Positions 1 to 9,082 of a stretch of DNA of 64,000 nucleotides are shown piece after piece (positions within the stretch are counted from its first letter, which is position 1; every line of letters begins with the position of its first letter). The notes beneath the pieces are model-generated. The model saw nothing but the letters and a program-made list of their open reading frames with translations. It did not search any database and was not told where the DNA came from. The stretch comes from Geodermatophilus bullaregiensis (GTDB taxonomy: Bacteria; Actinomycetota; Actinomycetes; Mycobacteriales; Geodermatophilaceae), in assembly GCF_016907675.1 (NCBI RefSeq), contig NZ_JAFBCJ010000001.1, forward strand, positions 2,480,001-2,544,000. The letters are read 5' to 3'. The position numbers and the translations under genes are program-made.

Positions 1-590
1 AACTGCTCGTACTGCTCGTCGGTGCAGTACCCCATGACCCGCTCGACGCCGGCGCGGTTGTACCAGGAGCGGTCGAACATGACCATCTCCCCGGCGGCGG
101 GCAGGTGCTGCACGTAGCGCTGGAAGTACCACTGCGCCTGCTCGCGCTCGCTCGGCTTGTCCAGCGCGACCACGCTCGCGCCGCGCGGGTTGAGGTGCTC
201 GGTGAAGCGCTTGATCGTGCCGCCCTTGCCGGCGGCGTCACGCCCCTCGAAGACGATGACCAGCCGCTGACCGGTGTCCTTCACCCAGCCCTGCAGCTTG
301 AGCAGCTCGATCTGCAGCCGGCGCTTCTCGATCTCGTACTCGCGGCGCTCCATCCGCTCGGTGTACGGGTAGCCCTCGCGCCAGGTCTCGACCAGCAGCC
401 CCTCGGGGTCGAACAGCTGCCGGTCGTCGTCCCAGTCCTCGTCGCTGTTCTCGTCGGGCAGGGCGTTGAGCCGCCAGCGGGACAGGTCCAGGACGTCGGC
501 CGTGCGGGGCGGGTCCAGCCGGCGCGTCCCGTCCTCCGTCACCTCGTGCGCTGCCGCGTCGTCGCGGTCGATCAGGGTGTCGGGCTGCAC
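1..590 (-). CDS. ppk2: Polyphosphate kinase 2 (PPK2), C-terminal part cut off by the window edge
   Basis: Uses inorganic polyphosphate to phosphorylate nucleotides, in the cytoplasm. The visible part begins with a GTG at 588-590 preceded by a GGGAGGGG ribosome binding site. An acidic N-terminal segment leads into the Walker A-like motif GRDAAGKGG and then [31 protein letters not shown] and the Walker B-like [18 protein letters not shown], all PPK2 family hallmarks. About 196 residues are present, whereas the family is usually 260-300, so the C-terminal lid is outside the window. It overlaps the end of the upstream acyltransferase-like gene by 19 bases, so the two are probably co-transcribed. 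Confidence 0.95.
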   Translation of the reverse strand, partial: MQPDTLIDRDDAAAHEVTEDGTRRLDPPRTADVLDLSRWRLNALPDENSDEDWDDDRQLFDPEGLLVETWREGYPYTERMERREYEIEKRRLQIELLKLQGWVKDTGQRLVIVFEGRDAAGKGGTIKRFTEHLNPRGASVVALDKPSEREQAQWYFQRYVQHLPAAGEMVMFDRSWYNRAGVERVMGYCTDEQYEQ

Positions 591-1330
591 GGCGTCCCCT
601 CCCGGGTCGGTTCCGGTCGGGTGCGGCCGTACCCCACCCGAGCGCGGACAGTCCTGCGCCGCACCGGCGGCGGGGGGATCGGCACCGCCGGTCCCGTCGC
701 CTCGAGCACGTGCGCGAGGGCGTGCTCGGCGAGTGCGGCCAGCACCCCGGGCACGCGACCGGGCCCGAGCGCGGGCAGCAGCCGCACCTCGACGAGGTCG
801 CCGTCGGTGCGCCGGACGGCGACCGGGCAGACGGCGGCCTGCGCCTCGACGGCCGGGGTGAACGCGTCGGCGCGGAACCGGCCGGGGGTGCCGTCGCCGG
901 CCGCCGTCCCGCCGGGGTGGGCGGTGACGGCGACCCCGCGGCGGAGCAGCGCGGTCACCTCGGCGCGGACACCGCTGCCGCCGTCGTCGACCAGGAGGCC
1001 GCCGCGGCGGGCCAGCGCGCGCAGCAGCGGCGGGCCGGCCAGGGCGGCGTCGACCACCGGGACGCCGGGGACGACGGTGGCCAGCGCCAGGACGTCGGTC
1101 CAGCCGGCGGCGTCGGCCACGACGAACCGCGGCCCGCGCGGCCACGCGACCGGCGGGCAGACGACGCGCACCCGCAGGCCCCGCGCGGTGAGCACCTCCG
1201 CGGACGTGCGCACCCGCAGGCGCTGCCGGCGGCGGTCACTCCCCCAGGAGGCGGTGGCGGCGCGGACGGCGGTGCGGGCGAGCACCGGCGTCAGCGCACC
1301 GCGGCGGGTGGTCGGGGCGCACGGGTCCAT
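572..1330 (-). CDS. PlsC-like acyltransferase homologue with degenerate active site
   Basis: 252 residues. The layout follows the 1-acyl-glycerol-3-phosphate acyltransferase (PlsC/LPLAT) fold: a hydrophobic strand plus motif I region ([14 protein letters not shown], about residues 67-80), then a motif III region [20 protein letters not shown] (about 139-158) and a VCPVAVRR strand. The catalytic HX4D is altered: the His position is Ala while the Asp remains, and the usual FPEGT reads HPGGT, losing the Glu. The ATG at 1328-1330 is chosen because GGGAGGACC lies just upstream. It precedes and overlaps ppk2. It probably binds a lipid or acyl chain without catalysis, or is decaying; that role is inference. 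Confidence 0.6.
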   Translation of the reverse strand: MDPCAPTTRRGALTPVLARTAVRAATASWGSDRRRQRLRVRTSAEVLTARGLRVRVVCPPVAWPRGPRFVVADAAGWTDVLALATVVPGVPVVDAALAGPPLLRALARRGGLLVDDGGSGVRAEVTALLRRGVAVTAHPGGTAAGDGTPGRFRADAFTPAVEAQAAVCPVAVRRTDGDLVEVRLLPALGPGRVPGVLAALAEHALAHVLEATGPAVPIPPPPVRRRTVRARVGYGRTRPEPTREGTPCSPTP

Positions 1331-1468
1331 CGGGTCCTCCCGGCGGCGGGCTCGCGGTCCCGCCCAGCCTCGGCCGCGGAGGTGTCCGGCGGATGACGCC
1401 CGGGCGGCGTTCCCGCCGACTGCCCGGGGACTCTCGGCGAGGGGTGTCCGCTCCGGCTGCCGCGCCGG

Positions 1469-1540
1469 GTCGATCACCGGGTGCGTGCACGCGACACGCT
1501 CCGGCACGCCGGTGCGAGCGGCACGCACCCGGTGATCGAC
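1469..1540. repeat. Perfect 20-bp inverted repeat in a gap between genes
   Basis: The arms 1469-1488 and 1521-1540 are exact reverse complements over 20 bases, separated by 32 bases that can form a smaller inner hairpin (CCGG..CCGG). The element lies just downstream of the alkaline phosphatase stop and upstream of the acyltransferase-like gene. It may be a rho-independent terminator without a U-tract, an operator, or a mobile palindromic repeat. Confidence 0.8.
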
Positions 1541-1555
1541 AGGCCGGCCGCGGGG

Positions 1556-2902
1556 TCAGTCGAACAGCACCGAGGTCATGACCTCGTGCAGGTGCGTGTT
1601 CGGGTAGTAGCCGGTCAGCTCCTCGCTGCCCGGCCCCTCCGCGGTGACGACGGTCGGCACGCCGGTGTGCGAGGTCGTCGTCCAGTCCAGCGCGAAGTCG
1701 TAGGCGCCGTCGGTGCCGGCGACGAGGAACGGGCCGTCCTCACCGGACTCCGTCTCGCCCTCGACCGCGGTCTCCTGCGGCAGCGTGCCTCCGGGGCCGC
1801 TCTCGTCCTCCGCGTCGACGTCTTCGATGGTCAGCCCGCCGCACTCGTGGTCGCCGGTGACGATCAGGAGCGTGTCGGGGTGCTCGGCCACGTACGCCCG
1901 GGCGACCTCGACGGCCGCCTCGAACGAGCGCATCGACTCCAGCATCCGGGTGGCGTTGTTGTTGTGGCTCATCTCGTCGACCGCCTCCTCCTCGACCAGC
2001 AGGAAGAAGCCGTCCTCGTCCTCGGAGAGGACGTCGAGGGCCTTGGTGGTCATGTCGGCGAGGGAGACGACCGGGTCGAACTCGTCGCCCTCCCCCTCGG
2101 GACGCTGCTGGAACATCTCCTCGTTGGCGAAGAGCCCGAGCAGCAGGTCGGCGTCGGCGGCGGCGAACTCCTCGGCGGTGCTGACGTACTCGTAGCCCTG
2201 CTCCTGGGCCTGCGCGACGAGGTCGCCCTGGGTGCTGCGGGACACCTCCGGGTCCTCCTCGTCACCGGCCCGGGGCGGGTGGGTCCCCTCGTCCCCGGCG
2301 GGCAGCCACCAGTCCTCACCGCCGCCGAGGACGACCTCGGGCCGGCTGACCTCGAGGTACTGGCGGGCGATGTCGTCCTGCGCGGCACGGTCGGTGCTGT
2401 TGGCGAAGAACGCCGCCGGTGAGGCGTCGGTGACCTGCGCGGTGGTCACGATCCCGCCGGCCAGGCCCGCCTCCTCCGCCTGCTGACCGATGGTGGGCAG
2501 GGGGTTGCCGTCGACGTCGACGCTGATCGCGCCGTTGTAGGTCTTCTGGCCGGTCGCCCACGCCGACGCCGAGGACGCGGAGTCGGTGACGGTGTCCTCC
2601 GGGTCGCGCGCGTCGGTGGTCTGCAGCCCGGCGATCGGCAGCTGGTCCATGGCCAGCTGCCCGTCGAAGCCCTCCTGCTCCAGCCGGGCGGCCTCGCGGT
2701 GGGCGGCACCCATCCCGTCGCCGTTGACGAAGATGACGCTGCGCGGGTGCCCGCCGCCGTCACCGGAGCCCTGCCCGTCCCCGCCACCGGGGCCGCCGCC
2801 ACCGGCGAACGCGCCCGCGACCGGCAGCAGCGCGAGCGTGCCGCCGGCGACCGCGACGACGGCGAGCGTCCGCGGCCGGCGTCCTGTCCTCGACCTGGTC
2901 AT
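1556..2902 (-). CDS. phoA: Secreted alkaline phosphatase (PhoA family)
   Basis: 448 residues. Hydrolyses phosphomonoesters outside the membrane to release phosphate. The N-terminus is a signal peptide: basic MTRSRTGRRPR, then a hydrophobic stretch ending in AGAFA at about residue 33, followed by a Gly-rich linker. The catalytic serine lies in VTDSASSASAWATGQKTYNG, metal ligands include the FVNGDGMG Asp, and TGDHECGG near residue 350 gives Asp/His ligands. The ATG at 2900-2902 follows GGGAGGGACGG. No PHO box was identifiable by eye. With ppk2 next door, the region may serve phosphate economy, but the genes need not be one operon because the inverted repeat at 1469-1540 separates them. Confidence 0.93.
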   Translation of the reverse strand: MTRSRTGRRPRTLAVVAVAGGTLALLPVAGAFAGGGGPGGGDGQGSGDGGGHPRSVIFVNGDGMGAAHREAARLEQEGFDGQLAMDQLPIAGLQTTDARDPEDTVTDSASSASAWATGQKTYNGAISVDVDGNPLPTIGQQAEEAGLAGGIVTTAQVTDASPAAFFANSTDRAAQDDIARQYLEVSRPEVVLGGGEDWWLPAGDEGTHPPRAGDEEDPEVSRSTQGDLVAQAQEQGYEYVSTAEEFAAADADLLLGLFANEEMFQQRPEGEGDEFDPVVSLADMTTKALDVLSEDEDGFFLLVEEEAVDEMSHNNNATRMLESMRSFEAAVEVARAYVAEHPDTLLIVTGDHECGGLTIEDVDAEDESGPGGTLPQETAVEGETESGEDGPFLVAGTDGAYDFALDWTTTSHTGVPTVVTAEGPGSEELTGYYPNTHLHEVMTSVLFD

Positions 2903-3056
2903 GACCGTCCCTCCCGCCCGGGAGCCGTTCCCGGTGCCGGGCCACCGTCCGGGGGGATCCGCACCGCGCGGCGTGCGACGCGTGGACATCGGGTGAACCA
3001 GGTCACACCGACGCCGCGTCGCCACAGGACGGGGACGAACCCGTTCCTCACAGTCA

Positions 3057-3079
3057 CCGCCCGGCGCGCTCCCGGGCGG
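3057..3079 (-). terminator. Hairpin terminator after the glutamate dehydrogenase gene
   Basis: Eight-base GC arms (3057-3064 and 3072-3079) separated by seven bases, about 10 bases downstream of the dehydrogenase stop on the minus strand. No strong T-run follows, as is usual at this GC content. Confidence 0.5.
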
Positions 3080-3088
3080 GGCGGGTCC

Positions 3089-6000
3089 TCAGCGGCGCCG
3101 CAGACCCCGCAGCGTCCGGACGGCGACCAGCAGCTCGGGCAGCTCGTGCCGGTCCCCCGCGGCGATGTCGGCGAGCTGGGCGGCGGCACGGCGCTGCGTC
3201 GCGTCCCACCCCGCGGCCCAGGACTCGACCAGCCCGGCCGCGTCGGCGCCCCCGCCGCGCCCGGCCAGCACCTCGGCGGTCAGCTCGGCCTGCTCGGCGG
3301 CCAGGTCGTCGCGCAGCGAGGCCCGCGCCATCGACGGCCAGCGCCGGTCGCGGGGCAGGGCGATGACCAGCTCCCGCAGCGGCACCAGCGCCAGCCGCTC
3401 GGCCAGCTCCTGCGCCGCCTGCCCGGCCAGCTCGATCGGTGCACCGGTCCGCTCGGCGACGACGGCCAGGTCGAGGGCCGCGGGCATCAGCGGCGCGGCG
3501 GCCACCTCGCCGGCCAGCGCGGCGGGCACCCCCGCGGCCTGCAGCCGCTGCGACCGCTCGGTCTGCGCGGCCGCCTCGTCGCCGAGCAGCCACCCCGGCA
3601 GGCCGGCCCGCACCGCCGCCACGGGCGCGGCGAACCGGTCCGTCACGGCCGCGAGCCCGACCGTCGTCTCCCCGCTGAGCTCCGGCAGCCGCAGCAGCCA
3701 GCGCGCGGCCCGCTCGGCCAGCCGGGTCGCCTCGGTGCGCAGCTCCACCTGCACCGGCGCGGGCACCCGGTTGTCCAGCGGCCGGACGGCGTCCCACAGC
3801 CGGTCGACCTCGAACACCGCGCGGGCCACCGCGTGCGCCCGCAGCACGCCGATCAGGCCGACCCCGGTCTCCTCGGACAGCCGGAACAGCCCGGTGACCC
3901 CCGCGACGTTGACCGCCCGGTTGGTGAGCGCGGTGGCGACGATCTCCCGGCGCAGCGGGTGCGTGTCGACCGCCTCGGGGAAGCGCTCGCGCAGCGCCGC
4001 CGGGAAGTAGGTGCGCAGCAGCCCGGCCAGCGCCGGGTCGTCGGGCAGCTCGGAGGCCAGGACGGCGTCGCTGACCTCGAGCTTGGCGTAGGCGAGCAGC
4101 ACCGACAGCTCCGGGCTGGTCAGCGCCTGCCCGTCGCGCCGCCGCTGGGCCAGCGCGCGATCGTCGGGCAGCGCCTCGACGGTGCGCGCCAGCCGGCCGG
4201 AGCGCTCCAGCGCCCGGATGAACCGCTCGTGCGCGTCGAGCAGGCTGCGGGAGTTGGTCACCTCGGCGGCCAGCGTCGCGTTCTGCGCGTGGTTGTCGGT
4301 CAGGACGGCGACGGCGACCTCGTCGGTCATCTCCGCCAGCAGCTCGGCCCGGCCCTCGGCGTCGAGCCGGCCGGCGTCGACCACCCCGTTGAGGGCGATC
4401 TTGATGTTCACCTCGTGGTCGGAGGTGTCCACGCCCGCGGAGTTGTCGATCGCGTCGGTGTTGACCCGGCCGCCGGCCAGCGCGTACTCGACGCGGCCTC
4501 GCTGGGTGAGCCCCAGGTTGCCGCCCTCCCCCACCACGCGCACCCGCAGCTGCCCGCCGTCGACCCGGACGGCGTCGTTGGCCTTGTCCCCGACGTCGAG
4601 GTGGCTCTCGGTCGCGGCCTTGACGTAGGTGCCGATGCCGCCGTTGAACAGCAGGTCCACCGGGGCCAGCAGGACGGCGCGGATGAGCTCGACCGGCGAC
4701 AGGGTGTCGACGCCGTCGTCGAGACCCAGCGCCGTGCGCATCGGCTCGCTGACCGGGACGGCCTTCGCCGTCCGTGGCCACACGCCGCCGCCGGCGCTGA
4801 TCAGCGCCGGGTCGTAGTCGGCCCACGACGAGCGCGGCAGGGCGAACAGCCGCTGCCGCTCGGCGAACGACGTCGCCGCGTCCGGGGTGGGGTCGACGAA
4901 GACGTGCCGGTGGTCGAAGGCGGCCACCAGCCGGATGTGCTCCGAGAGCAGCATCCCGTTGCCGAAGACGTCACCGGACATGTCGCCGACGCCGACGACG
5001 GTGAACTCCTGGCTCTGCACGTCGACGTCGAGCTCGCGGAAGTGCCGGGTCACCGACTCCCACGCGCCGCGGGCGGTGATGCCCATGGCCTTGTGGTCGT
5101 AGCCGACCGAGCCGCCGGAGGCGAACGCGTCGCCCAGCCAGAAGCGGCGCTCGATCGCGACGGCGTTGGCCAGGTCGGAGAAGGTCGCCGTCCCCTTGTC
5201 GGCGGCGACCACGAGGTAGGCGTCGTCCCCGTCGTGGCGGACCACCTTCGGCGGGGGCACCACCCGGCCGCCGACCAGGTTGTCGGTGAGCGACAGCAGC
5301 GCGCCGATGAACACCCGGTAGCAGGCCTGCCCCTCGGCCAGGACCTCCTCGCGGGAGGCCCCTTCCGCGGGCGGCCGGCGGACGACGAAGCCGCCCTTGG
5401 CGCCGGTCGGGACGATGACGGTGTTCTTGACCATCTGCGCCTTGACCAGGCCGAGCACCTCGGTGCGCAGGTCCTCGTGCCGGTCGGACCAGCGCAGCCC
5501 GCCGCGCGCGACCGCGCCGAAGCGCAGGTGCACGCCCATCACGCGCGGGGAGCTGACGAACACCTCGCGGGCCGGGCGCGGCTCGGGCACGTCGGGGACG
5601 GCGTGCGGGTCGAGCTTGATCGCCAGCGGCGCGGGCCGGGTCGTCGCCGGCGCGAAGTAGGTGGTGCGCTGGGTGGCCGTGACGGCGGCGAGGAGGCTGG
5701 TGAGCACGCGGTCGGCGTCGAGCGACTCGACCTTCCCGATCGACTCCCGCAGCGAGGCCACCAGCGCCTCCTGCCGGGTCGCCCGCCCGGACTCGCGCCC
5801 CGGGGAGAACCGGGTCTCGAACAGCGCCACCAGCCGCGCGACGACGTCGGGGTGCGCGGCCAGCGTCGTCTCGACGTAGCGCTGGCCGAAGGGCAGCCCG
5901 GCCTGGCGCAGCCACTGCACGTAGGCGCGCACGACCGTGACCTGCCGCCAGTTCAGCCCGGCCAGCAGCACCAGCGCCCCGAGGCCGTCGTCCTCGGCCT

Positions 6001-8044
6001 CACCGCGCCAGACCGCGCCGACCGCCTCGGTGAACCGCTCGGGCAGCGAGCCGGGGAAGGGCAGCTCCCCGCCGGGGGCGGTGAGCCCGAAGTCGTAGAT
6101 CCAGGCCGGCGGCGCGCCGATCCGGTCGATCTCGTAGGGCCGCTCGTCGACGACGTCGACACCCATGTGCTGCAGCACCGGCAGGACGTCGGAGAGCAGC
6201 AGCCGCTCCCCCACCCGGTAGACGGTCAGCCGCGGCTCGGCGGCCCCGGCGCCACGCGGGCGGCGCAGCCGCAGGCCCAGCTCGCCGGGGGCCAGCGCGT
6301 CGAGGCGGGCGAGGTCCTCGACGGCCGCCGTCGCGGGGAAGTCCTCCTGGTAGGCGGCGGGGAACGCGTCGGCGACGCGGGCGAGCACCTGCTCGGCACC
6401 GTCGCCGTGGCGGGCGGCCAGCGCGTCGGAGAGGTCGTCGGTCCAGCTGCGGGCGACGGCGGACAGCTCCTGCTGCAGCGCCTCGGCGTCGACCTCGGGC
6501 AGTGTCGGGACGCCGCCGCGGCCCACCGGCACCCGGACGACGAAGTGCAGCCGGGCCAGCACCGACTCCGTGGAGCGGGCGGTGAACTCGATGTCGCGGC
6601 CGCCGAGCCGGGACAGCAGCAGCTGCTGCATCGCCAGGCGGACCTCGGTCGTGTAGCGGTCGCGCGGCAGGTAGACCAGCGCCGACCAGAACCGGCCGTA
6701 GGGGTCGCGGCGGAGGAACAGCCGGGTCAGCCGGCGCTCCTGCAGGTAGAGGACGGCGAGGGCGACCGGCAGCAGCTCCCCGGCCGAGGCCTGGAACAGC
6801 TCGTCGCGCGGGAGGGTCTCCAGGACGTCGACGAGCACCTTGCCGGTGTGGCTGTCGGCCGGCACCGCGGAGCGGTCCACCACCTCGGCGACCCGGCGGC
6901 GGACCACCGGCACGTCGCGGACGCCGGCGGCGGTGGCCGCGGTGGGGAACAGCCCGACCAGGCGGTGCTGGCGGGCCGGGCGGTCGCCGTCGGCCGGGAG
7001 GGTGACCGCGACCAGGTCCAGCCAGGCGCGGCGGTGCACCGTCGAGCGGATGTCGGCCTTGGTCACGGTGACCAGCGCGGGGCCCAGCCGGCCGGGGGCC
7101 TCGGGCAGCGCCGGGCCGGCGTCGCTGCGCAGCACGCCCAGGCCGCTGCCGGGGACGGCGCGGACGGTGCCGCCGACCTCGACGTCGCGGGCGCCGAGGA
7201 AGACGAAGTTGCCGTCGGCCAGCCAGCGCAGCAGCGCGGCGACCTCGGCGGGGTCGTCGGCCGGGTCGGGGGTGTCGACCGACCCCTGCTCCTCCAGGCG
7301 GGTGGCCAGCTCCAGCGCGCGGGCGGCGGTGCGCGGCGCGTCCTCGTCCACGGCGCGGACGTCGTTCAGCACCGTCCGCAGCCCGGCGACCAGGTCGGCG
7401 GCGGCCTCGTCGTCCAGCGGGCCGTCGAGGACGGCGGCGATCCAGGACTCGGCCAGCGCGTCCGGGCCGCAGTCGGCCGCCTCCGAGCCGCCGCTGTCGC
7501 AGAAGGCGCGCAGCGCACCGGTGACGTCGCGGCGGACCACGACCACCGGGTGCACGACGTGCTGCAGCCCGGCGCCCTGGCGGACCACCTCGGCGGTGAC
7601 CGAGTCGACGAGGAAGGGCATGTCGTCGGTGACGACCAGCAGCAGCCCCCGGCCGTCGGTCACCCGCTCGACGACGACGGTGGCCGAGCCCTGCGGGCGC
7701 ACGCCGGCGACCCGCAGGTGGCGCAGCGCCAGGCCGGCGAGGTCGGCCGGCTCGTGGCCGACCACCTCGGCGGCGGGCTCGCTCCAGTAGTAGCGCTGCA
7801 GCAGCGCCGGCATGTCGGCCGCACCGCACCCGGCGGGCAGCCCGGGCTCCTCGTCCAGGGTGCCGGCCGCGGCCTCGGCCGCCTGCTCCAGCAGGGCGCG
7901 CTTCTCGTCGTTGGCCGCCTCGAGCGCGACGAGCTCGGGCGGGGCGGGAGGCTCGGGTGGGGCGACGGGCTGCGCCGGCGAGGTGGCGCCGGAGTCGTCG
8001 GGTCGTCCTGGGACGGCGGTGTCCACGCCGGACGTGCTGGCCAT
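3089..8044 (-). CDS. gdh: NAD-specific glutamate dehydrogenase, 180-kDa class
   Basis: About 1651 residues, the length of the large NAD-GDH class (as in Streptomyces and mycobacteria). Oxidatively deaminates glutamate to 2-oxoglutarate and ammonium with NAD+. The long N-terminal half carries ACT-like/regulatory regions; the catalytic core shows RFGAVARGGLRWSDR, then TEVLGLVKAQMVKNTVIVP and TGAKGGFV with the catalytic lysine, followed by a Rossmann region around GVGDMSGDVFGNG. The ATG at 8042-8044 is preferred over the in-frame ATG at 8080 because a TAGCGT -10 hexamer ends 7 bases before it, the pattern of a leaderless actinobacterial transcript; neither start has a Shine-Dalgarno sequence. 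Confidence 0.95.
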   Translation of the reverse strand: MASTSGVDTAVPGRPDDSGATSPAQPVAPPEPPAPPELVALEAANDEKRALLEQAAEAAAGTLDEEPGLPAGCGAADMPALLQRYYWSEPAAEVVGHEPADLAGLALRHLRVAGVRPQGSATVVVERVTDGRGLLLVVTDDMPFLVDSVTAEVVRQGAGLQHVVHPVVVVRRDVTGALRAFCDSGGSEAADCGPDALAESWIAAVLDGPLDDEAAADLVAGLRTVLNDVRAVDEDAPRTAARALELATRLEEQGSVDTPDPADDPAEVAALLRWLADGNFVFLGARDVEVGGTVRAVPGSGLGVLRSDAGPALPEAPGRLGPALVTVTKADIRSTVHRRAWLDLVAVTLPADGDRPARQHRLVGLFPTAATAAGVRDVPVVRRRVAEVVDRSAVPADSHTGKVLVDVLETLPRDELFQASAGELLPVALAVLYLQERRLTRLFLRRDPYGRFWSALVYLPRDRYTTEVRLAMQQLLLSRLGGRDIEFTARSTESVLARLHFVVRVPVGRGGVPTLPEVDAEALQQELSAVARSWTDDLSDALAARHGDGAEQVLARVADAFPAAYQEDFPATAAVEDLARLDALAPGELGLRLRRPRGAGAAEPRLTVYRVGERLLLSDVLPVLQHMGVDVVDERPYEIDRIGAPPAWIYDFGLTAPGGELPFPGSLPERFTEAVGAVWRGEAEDDGLGALVLLAGLNWRQVTVVRAYVQWLRQAGLPFGQRYVETTLAAHPDVVARLVALFETRFSPGRESGRATRQEALVASLRESIGKVESLDADRVLTSLLAAVTATQRTTYFAPATTRPAPLAIKLDPHAVPDVPEPRPAREVFVSSPRVMGVHLRFGAVARGGLRWSDRHEDLRTEVLGLVKAQMVKNTVIVPTGAKGGFVVRRPPAEGASREEVLAEGQACYRVFIGALLSLTDNLVGGRVVPPPKVVRHDGDDAYLVVAADKGTATFSDLANAVAIERRFWLGDAFASGGSVGYDHKAMGITARGAWESVTRHFRELDVDVQSQEFTVVGVGDMSGDVFGNGMLLSEHIRLVAAFDHRHVFVDPTPDAATSFAERQRLFALPRSSWADYDPALISAGGGVWPRTAKAVPVSEPMRTALGLDDGVDTLSPVELIRAVLLAPVDLLFNGGIGTYVKAATESHLDVGDKANDAVRVDGGQLRVRVVGEGGNLGLTQRGRVEYALAGGRVNTDAIDNSAGVDTSDHEVNIKIALNGVVDAGRLDAEGRAELLAEMTDEVAVAVLTDNHAQNATLAAEVTNSRSLLDAHERFIRALERSGRLARTVEALPDDRALAQRRRDGQALTSPELSVLLAYAKLEVSDAVLASELPDDPALAGLLRTYFPAALRERFPEAVDTHPLRREIVATALTNRAVNVAGVTGLFRLSEETGVGLIGVLRAHAVARAVFEVDRLWDAVRPLDNRVPAPVQVELRTEATRLAERAARWLLRLPELSGETTVGLAAVTDRFAAPVAAVRAGLPGWLLGDEAAAQTERSQRLQAAGVPAALAGEVAAAPLMPAALDLAVVAERTGAPIELAGQAAQELAERLALVPLRELVIALPRDRRWPSMARASLRDDLAAEQAELTAEVLAGRGGGADAAGLVESWAAGWDATQRRAAAQLADIAAGDRHELPELLVAVRTLRGLRRR

Positions 8045-8051
8045 GCCCGGC

Positions 8052-8057
8052 ACGCTA
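8052..8057 (-). promoter_or_regulatory. -10 hexamer of a probable leaderless promoter for gdh
   Basis: TAGCGT on the minus strand with 7 bases to the ATG at 8044, so transcription would begin at or next to the start codon. No clear -35 was seen. Confidence 0.5.
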
Positions 8058-8149
8058 GTGCGCGGGGTGGTGCCCGTCATCGCGGCGCAGCCCCACCCGG
8101 CGCGCCGCCGCTCGCTCCGCCTGCGGGTGGTGCAGGCAGGGGTCCTGGC

Positions 8150-8521
8150 TCAGCCGCGGCGGTCGAGGGCGGTGTCGGCCGCCCAGCCGACCACGGCGAG
8201 CACCAGCCCGCCGAGGACCGCCGTGCCGAAGCCGTCGACGGAGAGCCGGTCGGAGATGGCCGCGGTCAGCCCCAGGAGCGCCGCGTTCACGACCACGAGG
8301 AAGAGGCCCAGCGTCAGCAGGATGGCCGGGAAGGACAGGAACCGGAGGATCGGGCCGACCACCGCGTTGACGAGGGCGAACAGCAGGGCCACCCACAGGA
8401 ACGTGCCGGTGATGCCGAGCGGTGCGTCCTCGTTGCCGACGACGTCGATGCCCGTCAGCAGGCGGGTCAGCCCGTAGAAGGCCAACGCCGTGATGACGAC
8501 CTTGAGCGCGAACCTGATCAC
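8150..8521 (-). CDS. Four-helix membrane protein, phage holin family 4 (mycobacterial holin IV) type
   Basis: 123 residues with four hydrophobic segments (about residues 1-18, 38-58, 62-82 and 98-116). It begins MIRFALKVVITALAFYGL and contains ALVNAVVGPILRFLSFPA and GLFLVVVNAALLGL, typical of chromosomal holin-like proteins found widely in actinobacteria. These are mostly not phage genes and their role is unknown. GTG start at 8519-8521; no Shine-Dalgarno, but TAGCCT six bases upstream fits a leaderless message. No phage genes lie nearby. Confidence 0.8.
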   Translation of the reverse strand: MIRFALKVVITALAFYGLTRLLTGIDVVGNEDAPLGITGTFLWVALLFALVNAVVGPILRFLSFPAILLTLGLFLVVVNAALLGLTAAISDRLSVDGFGTAVLGGLVLAVVGWAADTALDRRG

Positions 8522-8527
8522 GCCGTC

Positions 8528-8533
8528 AGGCTA
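8528..8533 (-). promoter_or_regulatory. -10 hexamer of a probable leaderless promoter for the holin-like gene
   Basis: TAGCCT on the minus strand ends 6 bases before the GTG at 8521; the start codon would be at or near the transcript 5' end. Confidence 0.5.
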
Positions 8534-8586
8534 GTGGCCGCGCCTGGCAGTCCCCTGGGTGCCGGGCTCTCCAGAGCTCTCCGGCG

Positions 8587-8982
8587 TCATCGCTGGACAC
8601 CCGCAGACGGCGCTCGAGCCGGCGTCTGCGTGTACAGCGCGAGCCGCCAGCGCCCGCCGTCGCGCACGTAGAGGCTGCTCATCACGGCGGTGAACCCCGG
8701 CTCCGCCTCGTCGCGCCAGGCCGTGCCGGTGTAGACCAGGGACGCGGCGTCCGTCCCGGCGCGCACGAGGCGCACGTCGTCGAGGACGTAGCGGTGCCAC
8801 GGCGGCGAGGAGGCCAGCGCGGTGACGACGGTGGGCCGGTCCATGACCGAGCCGTCGGCCAGGACCATGAGGCCGTCGTCGGTCATGACCTCGCCGTAGA
8901 AGTCCGCCCCGGTGGCGTCGCACAGGGCGTCCCACCCACGGCGTTCCAGCGCCAGCAGTTCGGTGGTGACGACGTCGTCCAT
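8587..8982 (-). CDS. NTF2-like / DUF4440-type small protein
   Basis: 131 residues. The order of elements (helical MDDVVTTELLALERRGWDAL, then ADFYGEVMTDDGLMVLADG, then a strand-rich half ending GGRWRLALYTQTPA) is that of the SnoaL/NTF2-like cone fold, near the DUF4440 group. Such proteins are enzymes or small-ligand binders of varied function, so no reaction is assigned. The ATG at 8980-8982 is chosen because the homologous fold begins there; an upstream in-frame start would add a basic low-complexity tail. The 16 bases leading into this start are almost the same as those leading into gdh, but with CAGCGT in place of the -10 TAGCGT. Confidence 0.65.
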   Translation of the reverse strand: MDDVVTTELLALERRGWDALCDATGADFYGEVMTDDGLMVLADGSVMDRPTVVTALASSPPWHRYVLDDVRLVRAGTDAASLVYTGTAWRDEAEPGFTAVMSSLYVRDGGRWRLALYTQTPARAPSAGVQR

Positions 8983-9082
8983 GCCCGGCACGCTGGCGTG
9001 GCGCGCGGCGGGCGTCAACGGCCCGCGCCACGAGCCCTCCGCTCTACCGTGCCCACGAGGACCCACGAGGAGAGGGGACGCC

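Noticed and set aside
8150..8521. Prophage remnant suggested by a holin-like protein and HNH genes
   Set aside because: No integrase, terminase, capsid or tail genes; the holin-IV-like family and DUF222/HNH proteins are common chromosomal genes in actinobacteria.
2699..8671. A very long open frame on the plus strand over the glutamate dehydrogenase gene
   Set aside because: It is antisense to a gene with clear motifs, its translation is low-complexity Arg/Gly/Gln/Pro/Asp, and it has no ribosome binding site. High GC makes such frames common.
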